Counted from the first letter of the stretch, positions 24,481 through 35,251 are shown. The stretch: DNA of 64,000 bases from Mactromeris polynyma (GCA_032209605.1 JASFXZ010000037.1:806001-870000), one strand, 5' to 3'. Notes: generated by a model from the sequence alone, not told the origin. Numbers and translations: made by a program.

Positions 24481-27400
24481 ATGCCATCCAAACGGTCTAA
24501 GGCACTTTCCAGAGGGAGAGGGAGAGGGAAACTCAGTATGCATCAACCTTCCAAACCATCACCACCACCTGAAGAACAGCAAGACCAGCTTGATCAGCAT
24601 GTCCAGTCAAACCAGCCTGACCAGTGCAACCAACCTGCCAATGACTCTCCTCCTACCAGCCGATCGCAATCGAGAGAACCTCGCTCACAGACTCCTCCAT
24701 CCCGTGAAGGCTCTGTCGATTCTGTTGCCTCCAACTCCACCAGCCAGCCTAATCAGCTGCAGGCAAAGAAGAGGGCTAAGAAGATTGTTTTTTCACTCAA
24801 CGCAGAACAGGAGGAGAGTATGCTGGAGTTCTTGCAAGTACATCCAATGATCTGGGACTGCAAATTAAGTGGGTACAGGCGAACTGACCTTAAGGCCAAG
24901 CTTTGGGAAGACCAGGGTGCTAGTATGGAACCACCAATAAAATGTAAGTACAACATTTGATACATATTTTTTCTTGAATATTTAACCTTTTCACATTCAA
25001 AATGAATACTAGTATTGTGTTTATGTAAAATGTGCCTACGAGTATGTTGAGAAATGTGTCGTTATGTTGAAACATGTAAATGTAGACTAAGAAATTAATT
25101 TGCGACCAACATGGACTTGCCTAATTTGGCATCGTAATTGTTAATGTTTTCATTGGACTCATATCAATCCCTATTTGTATTTTCAGCTCAACATCTTCAA
25201 GGATGGTTCAAGTCACTCCGGGATACACATACCAGGCTGCACAAGAAGAAGAGTGGTGACGGCGCTCCTGTTGAGCTGACCGAGAGGGAGCTATGGATCA
25301 AAAACAACTTCGATTTCCTGAATTCCGTCATCAGACACCGTCCGGAGCCTTGTAAATCTGTAAGTTTCGCTTAAAAATCACACTCGTTACAATTTAAATA
25401 ATTAATTATCTTTCTGCCAGGCTTGTGACCTCACGACGTTTAGGCCTTAAAGGCCCACACTACCTTTGTATATTAATGTTACATAATATATAGGTGATTT
25501 TTTTCTTTCTGCCAAAAAGTTGGTTAAAATCAATTCACAACTAATCAAACTAGACCATTTTAAACGAAAAATGTGCAGCACAGCGTCATTTGTTATGGGT
25601 TTTCGCGATAATTATGTCAAAGATATAAAACGCTAATTTGAACGATACGCTGTTTACATTTTTGTTTACAATAGGTGTATTGTGTGCTAAAATCATAAAT
25701 CAAAATCATTATACATTCAATGCAAGCTTAGAATCTCGGACTGCATAGTCAAAGATCATGATTTCAATACCAAATTCACTTTTTTTTAACAATATGATAA
25801 AGGTGTATCGATCAAAATATCGTTTGGGATTTATACATTAGTATTCATACCAGATAAAGTTGATCAACAGACCAGCTTGTTTTGTTAAATATAATAGCTT
25901 ATTGGTCAATTGAACAAAATAAAAGTATTTTGTGACTTTAAGGGGTTTCTCTCCTGTATACACCATCATATCTCAAGATATGTGAGGTAACGTGATTATC
26001 CTACTTTTTAAAGTAATTAAAACTGATTGAATGGTAAAAGTTAATGTAACTTCAGCCTAATGATATGTTTTTTCAAGGAAGGTCAGAAAAAACGGATAAA
26101 GTTATTCTCCTTACCGTAAACGCCACCATTTGCAATGAAAATATGAGTTTTCTTTCAAACCCAAGACAGAATCAATTACAAGGAATTACACATTCCTACT
26201 AATGTATTATGATAGCCAGTATGCCAATTAAGGGCAACGAAGACGAAAACTCGTAAATTATTATGTTATTTGCATGGAATTAAATGATTAATTCAATATT
26301 TTGCCAATTTGTGCAGGAAAAAAATGTTTTTTTCAAAAAAAAAATTCAATATTGTAAAAGTTATATAATCTTTTATGAATGTTCGTCTTCCTTGCCCTCA
26401 ATTAACATACTGCGTTTTAAATTAAACGTGTGTGTATTTAATATTCTTCGTATTTAAGACTGCCTTGGGTTTGAAAAACGGTTAATTTTTATCAGTATAC
26501 TTTGGCTTATAAAAGCATCTTTTTACACATTATATTAAATATTGACATTGTTTTTTGTGTTGCATGCTTTTTTCTTTTGTTGAAAATCAATTACACTTTT
26601 ATCAATAAGTTTTAATACATAAAATAACTCATTCTCACATGCTCTTACTGTTTTACTTCAAATTTTTATCCACCTTGTAAATGTGTATATTGGAACCACC
26701 TTAAGTATGTTTTATAATCTGATTTTTTTTAATGTTCCTAAAATTTATTATTTTGTCTTTGCAGGTGAAGGCCACAATTGAAGAACACCAGGGGGACTTG
26801 TGTGCTGCAGAGACTGCCTGTGTCGAGGTTGGTGTTGCCTTGGATGACGAAAACATGCCAACAGTGACCAAGGGCAAGGGCAAGCGTTTGCAGGAAGACC
26901 GTGAAGATGCGTTGTTGACCTCCCTCCAGAAGAGAGTCCAGCAAAGTGGAGAGCTTCTCGCAAGTCTGCAGCCTGCAGCCCAGCAGCCAGTCACCACCAG
27001 GACAGCCTTCGCCAACTATGTTCGTGACAGCCTCATCAGCATGGGCAAGCCAAAGTTCAAGAAGGCGAGATCGGCCATTAACTGTTTACTATCTGAATTG
27101 ATGGCCGAGGACAGCGAAGATGACATTCCAAGTGCTGGTCCCTCCATGCCAAGCGCCAATATGGGCTTCATTGTTCCTCAAGTTCGTCCGAGGTATGGCT
27201 CTTACTCCAGTTCATCCCGTGCCTCAAAATCCCCCTACCCGTCATCAGGTGATCAGTACCAGCCAGCTCCACAGATGTGGAAACCACAACCCCCTCAAGC
27301 TTCTGTATGGGCATCACAGTCCCAAGAGTACATGGATTCCTACTGGCAAGAGCAACCGCAACAACAGCAACATACCTCTACCTCGGTTGCTAGTGCTATT

Positions 27401-27541
27401 GGCTCAGCTTCCCAGACACTGACACCCCTGGACACGAGTTTGGTAGGGAGTTTGAACCAATCAAACACTTCAAACATTTCTGGTTCATCTGATTTATCGG
27501 ACATGATTGTCACAAATACTGAATTAAACACGCGACGCTAA
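24481..27541 (+). CDS. Harbinger accessory protein, MADF-BESS type (three exons)
   Basis: Joined exons 24481-24943, 25187-25359 and 26765-27541 give 470 residues. Donors are GTAAGT at 24944 and GTAAGT at 25360. Acceptors are TTTTCAG before 25187 and TTTGCAG before 26765. The phases fit (1, then 0). Residues 1-100 are rich in S, P and Q with basic ends. Residues about 104-215 look like a MADF (Myb/SANT-like) DNA-binding domain: ESMLEFLQVHPMIWD, then SGYRR, then LQGWFKSLRDTHTRLHKK. Residues about 292-326 (FANYVRDSLISMGKPKFKKA, then INCLLSEL) resemble a BESS interaction motif. The C-terminus is rich in S, P, Q and W. In PIF/Harbinger elements such a Myb-like partner helps bring transposase to the nucleus and the ends. 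The start is the first ATG, 40 codons ahead of any other in frame except residue 20. A poly-A signal AATAAA lies at 27820. The MADF call is strong and the BESS call moderate. Confidence 0.9.
24944..25186 (+). other. Intron 1 of the Harbinger accessory gene
   Basis: 243 bp, GTAAGT...TTTTCAG, AT-rich. The reading frame beyond the donor closes within six codons, so splicing is needed to reach the rest of the MADF domain. Confidence 0.9.
25360..26764 (+). other. Intron 2 of the Harbinger accessory gene
   Basis: 1405 bp, GTAAGT...TTTGCAG, strongly AT-rich, with no recognisable gene or repeat. It is bounded by in-phase coding sequence on both sides. Confidence 0.88.
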
Positions 27542-27559
27542 ATGAACAGTGATAGAGAC

Positions 27560-27830
27560 CAGGAACACAACTCGTAGAGACCAGTAGGAGTTGTTATTTT
27601 TGTGAATTTTAGTCTTTGTGTCATTACTATCGTTTTTCATTATTATTTCATGCATTATAGTTGATCAGTTGATCAGTTGAACATTTGAAGTTTATAAATT
27701 TAACAAGGTACACAACTAAAAGAGACAAGTAGGATTTGTGATTGTTGTGACATTTACAATGTACCATTACTATCATGCGCCATTATTATTATTGTTGATC
27801 AGTTGATCAGTTGAAGTTTAATAAAAAAAT
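27560..27830 (+). repeat. Duplicated 3' region of the accessory gene with poly-A signal
   Basis: Two degenerate copies of about 130 bp share ACACAACT..TAGAGAC.AGTAGGA-like, CATTACTATC and GTTGATCAGTTGATCAGTTG blocks (copies end near 27680 and 27815). An AATAAA poly-A signal follows at 27820-27825. Confidence 0.75.
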
Positions 27831-27959
27831 TGTGAAGTACTAAAGTATTTAAAAATGTATCCATGTGTACAGTAGATCCTCCATTACCCAACCACCTATT
27901 AATTGACAAGTAATGATATGAGTATAGTAGACACTCAGTTATATGATGTCATTACTTAG

Positions 27960-28225
27960 GGATTACTTTTTTTGTCCGGCGTCTGTCCGTCCGTCCGTCC
28001 GTCACACTTTTTGCGTCATATGTCTTTCGTCACGTTTTATTGCCCCTTTTCTATCAAAAATACATTTAATCGAATAACTTCTTTTCTACGTGAAGGATTT
28101 AATTGAAACTTCAGACAAATGTTTATATCAATATGTGTGATGGGTACACAAAAGAGGGGTAATCCAAATATTTTTGTGACAAGGCGACGGCATGCGAGAT
28201 CACTCCATTCTAGTAATCATAGATT
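27960..28225. repeat. Probable inserted repeat fragment with GTCC microsatellite
   Basis: Contains four GTCC/GTCCGTCCGTCC-type units near 27985-28002 followed by GTCACACTTTTTGCGTCATA. This style is common at the ends of bivalve interspersed repeats. It lies between the two transposon genes, next to the SINE. Confidence 0.5.
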
Positions 28226-28236
28226 AAACAAACCAA

Positions 28237-28463
28237 TGTGGAGGAAGCGTTGTCCAGGGGTAGAGTGTACAACCTTGGATCCGAAGATCGTAGGTTCGAA
28301 TCCCATCTGCGCCGAGATTGGACTTCATGTATTTTACAACCCACAAAATGGGCACGAGTACTGGTCGATTTGTTCACCCAGGACGCAGTCATCGAGAATG
28401 ACTTAGCTAAGTTGTAAGAACTTGTTCCTAATCGATGTAAAATAAATACGGTAGGTTTAAACA
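28237..28463 (+). mobile_element. tRNA-derived SINE with perfect 11-bp target duplication
   Basis: Target duplications AAACAAACCAA are found at 28226-28236 and 28464-28474. The 5' part resembles a tRNA: an A-box-like TTGTCCAGGGGTAGAG near 28250-28265, an anticodon-arm-like CCTTGGATCCGAAGATCG, and a perfect RNA polymerase III B box GGTTCGAATCC at 28293-28303. A body of about 150 bp follows, containing CACCCAGGACGCAGTCATCG and TGTAAGAACTTGTTCC, and ending in an A-rich AAAATAAATACGG stretch. This is an insertion made by a LINE-type reverse transcriptase after the Harbinger element formed, or carried by it. Confidence 0.92.
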
Positions 28464-28497
28464 AAACAAACCAAGGGTTTATTTTAAAACACACACA

Positions 28498-28503
28498 TTT
28501 ATT
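28498..28503 (-). terminator. Candidate poly-A signal of the transposase gene
   Basis: AATAAA on the minus strand about 95 bp past the transposase stop. A second AATAAA lies at about 28477-28482, just outside the SINE target duplication. Confidence 0.55.
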
Positions 28504-28595
28504 ACGATAGACATATGTAATGTGATAATAACACTATAATTCAACCATGTGGGAGTTCAACAAGACCAGTGAAATGTTCCTTTTTTACCACACAT

Positions 28596-29870
28596 TTAGA
28601 TCATACTGTCTTGCCACGGAACTGCACCGGCTGGAGAGTTGACCCAGTGCTTGATCAGATTTCTCTGTTTCTTTCCTTCCCTTGAAGAGGTGTTGGGGGC
28701 AGTCACTGTTTGGGTGTCCTCCAAGTTACGGTCCGCTCTCCATTCTCCTGGGACGAAATTACGGTTCTCATTCTCTGCACGGTCAAGCTGCTGATTCTGG
28801 AGTTGTGGATACCGGATCCTCATCAGATTATGCAAAACCATGCATGCTTTGACGATGAGCTTGACGGTGGAAGGGTCATGCTGCATTGTAGTCAGTAGAA
28901 TCTGGAATCGGTTTGCCAGGATACCGAAGGCATTCTCTACTACTCTTCTGCTTCGAGAAAGCCTGTAGTTGAAGATCCTTTCATCGTTTGTCAAACCCCG
29001 GTGACCGTACGGTTTCATCATGGTCGTTCGGAGGGCGAAGGCATCGTCGCCGATGAAGAAGTAGGGCACATCCTGGGTGTCGTTGGGGAGAGGTTCTGGG
29101 TCCGGGAAACCTATGGTACCAGCTTCAGCGCATTCCTTCAGCTCACAGTCATTGTAAATCTGAGCGTCTGATGCTGATCCCATACCACCGACATCTGCCC
29201 AGATGAATTTGTAGTCTGCATCTACAAGCGCCATAAGTACAATGGAGTAGAATCCTTTGTAGTTGTAGTACATGGATCCACTCTTTGGAGGACTCCGGCA
29301 GGCAACATGCTTCCCATCAAGTGCTCCACATGTATGAGGCAAGTTCCATTTTTGAAAAAACTGGTCAGCAATGGCACGCCATCCATCAGAATGGGTGGGG
29401 CAATTCATCACCTCGCTAAGGTATTCATCAATGATGGCCTGACAGACTTCTCGGACGAGGAGTGACTGCGTGTTGTGAGGTACTCTCCACCCGAACTTCA
29501 TCGATGCATACTTGCTCCCACAGGCAAGGTGACGCAGAGTCAGGGCAAGCTTCATGCCAGGCTCGATGGGTTCCCTGTAACTAGTATGTCCTTTGGTTAT
29601 CCGGGGACCCACTCTGGTTAGCAGTTCGTCAAACATTTCTGGAGGCATACGCATGAAGTTGTGGAAGGATGCCCTGTCCTCGTTACGGAGTTCCACAAGA
29701 AGCTGGTCATATATGCCAAACTGACGTCGTCTACCGATCCATGGTCTGATCCAGAACCTCCTCCTTCTAGCTCTTCGCCTCCTCCTTTTAATAATGGCAC
29801 GGACCTGTGCGAGTTCTAATTGATTGATGTCATGCTGATGTTGGAGAACGGCTAGTTGGTATGTATCCAT
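28596..29870 (-). CDS. PIF/Harbinger transposase (HARBI1-like DDE nuclease)
   Basis: 424 residues, uninterrupted. It cuts and joins transposon ends in the nucleus. The N-terminus has a basic run (residues 28-38, KRRRRRARRRR) and RRFWIRPWIGRRRQFGIYDQ. Residues 65-175 hold the helix-turn-helix-type region (FMRMPPEMFDELL, then LALTLRHLACGS and TQSLLVREVCQAI). The DDE_Tnp_4 catalytic core follows: D185 in CGALDGKH, the SDAQIYN motif with D235, D275 in FFIGDDAF, and E312 in RRVVENAFGILANRF, 37 residues after D275. Length and motif order match intact family members, and all acidic residues are present. The start is the first ATG of the frame, and a TATATATATA stretch lies about 55-70 bp upstream. 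It converges on the accessory gene. It probably works with that protein on the subterminal repeats. Nothing suggests inactivation. Confidence 0.97.
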   Translation of the reverse strand: MDTYQLAVLQHQHDINQLELAQVRAIIKRRRRRARRRRFWIRPWIGRRRQFGIYDQLLVELRNEDRASFHNFMRMPPEMFDELLTRVGPRITKGHTSYREPIEPGMKLALTLRHLACGSKYASMKFGWRVPHNTQSLLVREVCQAIIDEYLSEVMNCPTHSDGWRAIADQFFQKWNLPHTCGALDGKHVACRSPPKSGSMYYNYKGFYSIVLMALVDADYKFIWADVGGMGSASDAQIYNDCELKECAEAGTIGFPDPEPLPNDTQDVPYFFIGDDAFALRTTMMKPYGHRGLTNDERIFNYRLSRSRRVVENAFGILANRFQILLTTMQHDPSTVKLIVKACMVLHNLMRIRYPQLQNQQLDRAENENRNFVPGEWRADRNLEDTQTVTAPNTSSREGKKQRNLIKHWVNSPAGAVPWQDSMI

Positions 29871-29923
29871 CCTCTCTGGTTGAACTGCTCAATGGTAGTA
29901 CCGATTGAGTTACACATGGACCC

Positions 29924-29940
29924 TATATATATACACTATA
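29924..29940 (-). promoter_or_regulatory. Possible TATA box of the transposase gene
   Basis: A CTATATATATACACTATA stretch lies about 55-70 bp before the transposase ATG, read on the minus strand. The placement is plausible, but AT-rich words are common here. Confidence 0.4.
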
Positions 29941-30029
29941 TTGTTGTAACATATGTGTTGGCTATAAACACGCAAGTTGTTGTTGTTGTTATATACCCCG
30001 CCTGTAAAACGCTCATTGTACGCCAAAGG

Positions 30030-30480
30030 AACGCTAGCTATACGGTAGATATACGTTACATACGTTACTCAATCGCCTAGCATACGTACAATACGTTTGA
30101 ATACGTCAATACACGTTTCAAATACGCCAACATACGTTATAAACACGTTAGAAATACGTTAGAAATAAGTTACTCAATCGTTGTCAATAAGTTAGCTGTA
30201 CGATACACCCTCCGCTGACGTATGCCTAACATACCAGCAACGTACCTCTAGCGAGTTTCAACGTATGTCTAACGTACCTCCAACGTATCTATAACGTATG
30301 CTTAACCTATGAAATATACGTTGTCATACGCTCAAAAGTTTTGAACATACCCAAAACATTTTTTTTGTCTCGGCGTTCATGAACGTATGACAGCGTATGA
30401 CAGCGTGCTGATAACGAACACCTAACGTACCCCTAACCTATATCAACGTACACCAACGTATTGGCAAAAAATCTCATACG
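30030..30480. repeat. Right subterminal array of ATACGTT/AACGTAT repeats
   Basis: Dozens of copies of the same word as on the left, mainly as TACGTTAGAAA/ATACGTT up to about 30200. They switch to the AACGTATGTCT orientation at about 30259-30310 and then become mixed. Many units are again 11 bp apart. Confidence 0.85.
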
Positions 30481-30482
30481 CT

Positions 30483-30522
30483 GGCATACGTTAAGGCCAT
30501 ACGTTGTAGTGTGACAGGGCCA
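30483..30522 (-). repeat. Harbinger right terminal inverted repeat
   Basis: Reverse complement of the left end apart from one base. It is followed directly by TTA. Confidence 0.97.
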
Positions 30523-30977
30523 TTAAATACAGTACAATAATGTAACAAAAATTAGAAAGCTGTTTTTTTCTATTCCAACAAATGTGATTTGAACAAGCCA
30601 TTAATTTAAGGCTTTACAAAATCAATCTATATTTGGGATCAGGTTTAATTTTCAAAACTTTCCTACCAGGCAGGAAAAAACAAAGTGTCAATACCAGTAG
30701 ACAAAACAACAAAGTGTACCAAGTAAATGACTAGATTTTTCATAAAAATAACTATTTGTGAGGCTTTTCTAAACATTTTCTAAATGACAGCTGTAAGACT
30801 CATGAAAACTCTAACCAAGTTTTAGTTACAATTGTATTATATGCAAATGCACTGTTTATAAAGTGGAAAGTTCTTCAAACTAATGCACCAGGGGATTGAT
30901 CTTAACAGAAAGAATACAAATGTGAAAAAAACCTTAAAAGGCGGAATGAATACTACATTTTACTTTCCATCATATTA

Positions 30978-31408
30978 TGCCCTGGTCACATCCACGCTAC
31001 AAGCTCGTACATGTAGGTTTTCAGTCGAAATTTTGCAAAATCGCACAGAGTCCATACTAGCATCGTACAGATTTTTTGAACTCGTAGAGCTCCCGAATTC
31101 TTACAGAGCTCGTAGAATTTTCGAAGTCTGGAGCAGCTCGCAAGGGCCCGTAAGAGCTTACCAGTGCTCACACAACTATCGCAGGGGAGTTGTACGGACA
31201 CAGTGCGGACACCGTACGAGCGTCGTACGAACACACATGCATCGTACGAGGTACGTGCGAGCTCCGCACGACTTGTCTGCGATGTCTGTATGGATATCCT
31301 CCAAAAGATAGAAAGGGGCCTGTAGGCATGTGACCGGAAGTTACGATTGCACGGAGACGGTACAGATTTTAAAAGTTGGTGGAATCGTACGGATATGTGA
31401 CCGAGGCA
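30978..31408. mobile_element. Small Harbinger-like MITE with TTA target duplication
   Basis: 431 bp flanked by TTA at 30975-30977 and 31409-31411. The left end reads TGCCCTGGTCACATCC and the right end (complement) TGCCTCGGTCACATATCC. The interior is rich in CTCGTAC/GTACGAG words, recalling the subterminal repeats of its neighbour but with a different motif. No transposase. The 142-codon open frame crossing it is accidental. Confidence 0.8.
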
Positions 31409-31602
31409 TTAGTGTCCATACAAGCAAAGACATTTATGTAAACATGATGTTGTATTTCAAGTACACTTGGTTTAGATGCATAATAGAATCTACAGGGAAA
31501 AAAGTATTACATCCTATAAAAATATTAAAACACTATTTACAATGTCAATCTTGACCGAGATCATAATTATGCAACAGTGAAAGAGATAAAAACAAGAAAT
31601 GG

Positions 31603-32500
31603 GCAATGCCCACAAACCAGGTTTTCAACCTAGTTATTTGTAACCAAGGCTCAATTTGTATAATGTATACATGATGATCATCAATGCAACAACTATACAC
31701 CAAGTTTGATGTCCATACACCCACTCCTAGCGAAGATATTAAGAGGAAACTGTTTTTTAATTTTAAGTGACCTTTACCTTTGACAGAACAAGTCCAAAAG
31801 CAATCCCAAGCGCGCTCTCCACATGTTCTTACTATACACCATGTTTGATGTCAATATGATCACTGAAACTAAAGTTATTTGCCGGAAACCAAATTTCAAT
31901 TTTTAATAATGGTGACCTTGACCTTTGGCCGAACTAACCCAAAAGCAATCCCGAGCGAGCTCTCAAAATGTTCTAATTATACGCCAAGTTTGATGACAAA
32001 ATGATCAACGAAACTAAAGTTATTAGCGGAAACCAAATTTCTATTTTTATTAATGGTGACCTTGACCTTTTGCGGATCGAACCCAAAAGCAATCTAAGCG
32101 AGCTGTCTACATATTCTTACTATACATCAAGTTTGGTTACAATATGATCAATGGAACTCAAGTTATTCGCCAGAAACCAAATTGCTATATTTAGTAACGG
32201 TTACCTTGATCTTTGATGGAACGAGTCCAAAAAAAACCCCAAGCGAGCTCTCCACATGTTCTTACTATACACCATATTTGCTGCCAATATGATCAACGAA
32301 AATCAAGTTATTTGCCGGAAACCAAAGCAATTCCAAGCGAGCTTTCCATATGTTCTTACTATACCCCAAGTTTGGTTACAATATGATCAACGGAACTCAA
32401 GTTATTCGCCTGAAACCCCCAGTTTGACACCCGCCAGCCTGGCCGCCCAACGACACACACCATTCTAATAACCTGGATTTCTTTGAAAACCTGGTTAAAA
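31603..32500 (+). repeat. dispersed repeat family E, copy 2 (tandem core)
   Basis: Inverted terminal blocks AACCAGGTTTTC (31616) and GAAAACCTGGTT (about 32483) bound a core of four or five degenerate units of about 150 bp. Each unit has GTGACCTTGACCTTTG, GGAACGAACCCAAAAGCAAT, CCAAGCGAGCT, ATGTTCTTACTATACACCAA and AATATGATCAACGAAACT. The tail reads CCGCCCAACGACACACACCA. The architecture resembles oyster pearl-type elements. Confidence 0.85.
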
Positions 32501-34854
32501 ATAAAGAAAATAAGAGACTAAACTTCAGAAACTTCAATATTTCAGAACCCTAATCAGTCCAAAAATTAAGAGGTTGACTTCACTTATAAACAGCCTCAAG
32601 TTTAGTAAGTTCACCATTTTTGGCCCCTCTCAGGTTCTTTCAGGTTTTTATCTTTCGATCAAACAGTCAAACATCGACCCACCCAGGACCCTAAATATAG
32701 ATTCAATTTGGTATATGGCCTTACTGTATGTAAACTGTCAATGAACCGGAATCCTATTACAATATGACAACCACATATCCAACTCAAATTGACATAAATA
32801 GTAATTGACTTGATTACATTATGTTAGGCACTTATTTTCAAGGGTGTGGTAATACCACTTCAACTGTGAAACAGAGACTTTAAACACAATAATTTCTGTG
32901 AATGATTCGCCTAGGAATCATTAGACAAATTACTTTAGTCTGCAAAACTGATCTAGGATATCACCTATAGCAGACAAATGAAAAATTAAGTAGAAGGTCC
33001 TAGGAAAGCATCCCAGAAGTTTTTCTATGATGACAGACCCGACCACCTGCTATTCATGCCCTAGTAATTAAACTGTCTGCCCAAGTGGCAAGAGATTGGA
33101 ATTGTATGCATAACTGATAACTTAAGGAATCCAGCCAATACTTTTCTTGATTGTATAATTAACAATAGTACAAGATCACCAAGTCTCAAATACCTAGTAT
33201 TTCTTTGGTATTCTAAATCTTGAATTTTGTGAGCATTCAAAACCTTTGCAGTATTGACAGCTTCCACAATTCATGCTGATCTGTAGTTGAAAGAGCTACA
33301 AGGCACAACCTTAGCAAGAGATGATGCATTTAAATTTTGAATAAGCATGTTGACAAAAGGAGTTGGAGTCCAAAACTGTTAGTAAATTACAAACATTTTA
33401 TTTATAATCTTATCATCATTGGTTGTTGCAAAAACATTGCTTGAGGTGCTGCTGAAGTATGCAAAAGTATGTAAATATAAGAGGTTGAAAGCATTTCCTT
33501 AAATGTTTCGCAGGAATTTCAGAAAAAAACATAATGCCCATGGACTAAGCTTATTTGTCTCCATTTTATCAATATATCATCTAGTATTTTTATTTGTTCA
33601 TAGAAAACACTAATAGCATTTACCCAAGAGAGGAAGACAATTTACCATAACTGATAACAACAGTGAAACAATAAAGTAATGGCAAATGACATTTGTAAAA
33701 TGAATACTTAATACACACATAAATGTATAATGGCTTGTCCCAATAAACCAATGGATGAAATAGATGCATCAGTACTCAGGTTAGTAACCCAGGAAGCAGA
33801 CATCAAGTGTGACATCAATCTGAATGGTATAATAACTTGGTTCACGATTTATGTAAACAAGTATTTTCTTGTGTCTTTTTATAAAGGCAGTTGAATGCAA
33901 TGATGCCATAGTGGTTGACAAAAACTTCAATTGACACAATTTCAGCAAACATACAATAAATTGGAGTCAATAATAGCAAAGCAACTGAAAAATCTGAAGA
34001 CCTAACGATGCAAGAATCCCCTGCATTCATCACCAGATAATTGTTTTGGATTGGTAATAGTTGACAAATGAGAAAAACATTAAATGTGCCATAAAATTGT
34101 CTCCGCTCCAAATATACCTAAACAAACCTATAGAACTGGATTTATACAGGAAACAATAAGCTGGAATATCAGTACACTGAAGAATGAAGCATATGATGTC
34201 ATTGTTCATTAAGTTAAACAGAAAAACAGAAGTACACTGAAGCTTATAATCATAACAGTAACAAGTGTGACCCACTATTTCGTCACAGAAAAATTTTGTA
34301 ACGCACGATCACCTAGGAGAATTTGTGAATATCTAAGCTGAGAATAAGATTGGTACCAGTATGCTCCGAATCTGGTATTGCCGAAGTGAAATGTGATTTA
34401 TTTGTCTCAGAGAAAAACTTTTATTAAGCCAACAACAATAAATTGGAAACAATGCATCACCAATGAGCAGCTTGGTTCAAATATTCAGTTTGGAACAGTG
34501 GCTTTACCAGACAGGATTTAACAAGTTGCCTTGCATTATTAAATTTCTTTGATTTATGGTTAATCAATTGCAAGTTAATCAACACCAGAAACGATGATAC
34601 ATGGTATGAAGCAAATACAAACTAAAAATTGCTTTTACTAAAAGGGAGCACCTCCCCACTTTCCAATATTGTATCTACTAAAGCCAAACCAGCAGTTGAG
34701 CAAAGGCAGTCTTTGTGACCTAATGATGAACAGGAAATGTGACCCTTATTTTCAAGGTAGTCACTTGATTTTGCATGAAATATTATTCCATCTATAGAGG
34801 ACAGTTTAAGCCCTGCGCTCCCTGACAACCATGTTTTTGACAGAACATATCATT
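32501..34854. other. intronic AT-rich DNA, nothing recognised
   Basis: No exon or recurring repeat recognised. Open frames up to 89 codons have no motif. Confidence 0.4.
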
Positions 34855-35045
34855 TGAACAAAGAGGATCACTAGAGACCAATACAAACTAAATAATCAAA
34901 GCTCCAGGCCTTGTGGTTTTGGACAAGATTTTCGAATGTTCACATTTTAAAATCTAATTTTAGCTCCTGTGACGTTCTTATGCAGCAGACCAGAGCGATT
35001 TATACAACTTTAAAAGAGGCCCACTCAAGGATCATTCCGTTAGGA
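34855..35045 (+). repeat. dispersed repeat family A, short copy
   Basis: Shares GGTTTTGGACAA.ATTTT, TTTTAGCTCCTGTGAC and ACAACTTTAAAAGAGGCCCA with the second module at 13936-14085. Confidence 0.75.
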
Positions 35046-35251
35046 TTGGACAAAATGCTATCAGTGGTAATATAGGAGATGTTTTTTTTAAATATAACAT
35101 TGACAGATGATGCAAAATGACACAAAAACTATAACTACTATCAAAAAGCCATTATAGTGTTAAGTTTAAGTTAAAAGGAAAGTCCTGCAACACAAGCGTT
35201 ATTCAGAAAAGTAGTGTTTTTATAAGGGTTTCATAATGTGCCACCACAGAA

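Larger units (their letters stand above)
24069..30522. mobile_element. Complete PIF/Harbinger DNA transposon
   Basis: 6454 bp. The terminal inverted repeats start TGGCCCTGTCACACTACAAC and match over 40 bp with one mismatch (24069-24108 against 30483-30522). A TTA target duplication lies at 24066-24068 and 30523-30525. Inside are two convergent genes: a spliced MADF-BESS-type gene on the plus strand and an intact DDE transposase on the minus strand. Eleven-bp repeats lie beneath each end, and a SINE has inserted between the gene 3' ends. This is the standard autonomous Harbinger plan: transposase plus DNA-binding partner, 3-bp TWA duplication. Intact frames and near-identical TIRs suggest a young insertion. 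It sits in the large PKC intron. Confidence 0.97.

Noticed and set aside
28119..28406. Open frames across the SINE region
   Set aside because: They run through tRNA-like sequence and a target duplication; RNA polymerase III repeat, not protein-coding.
30883..31311. 142-codon open frame across the TTA-flanked MITE
   Set aside because: It crosses the element boundary, is rich in repeated GTAC words and has no motif.
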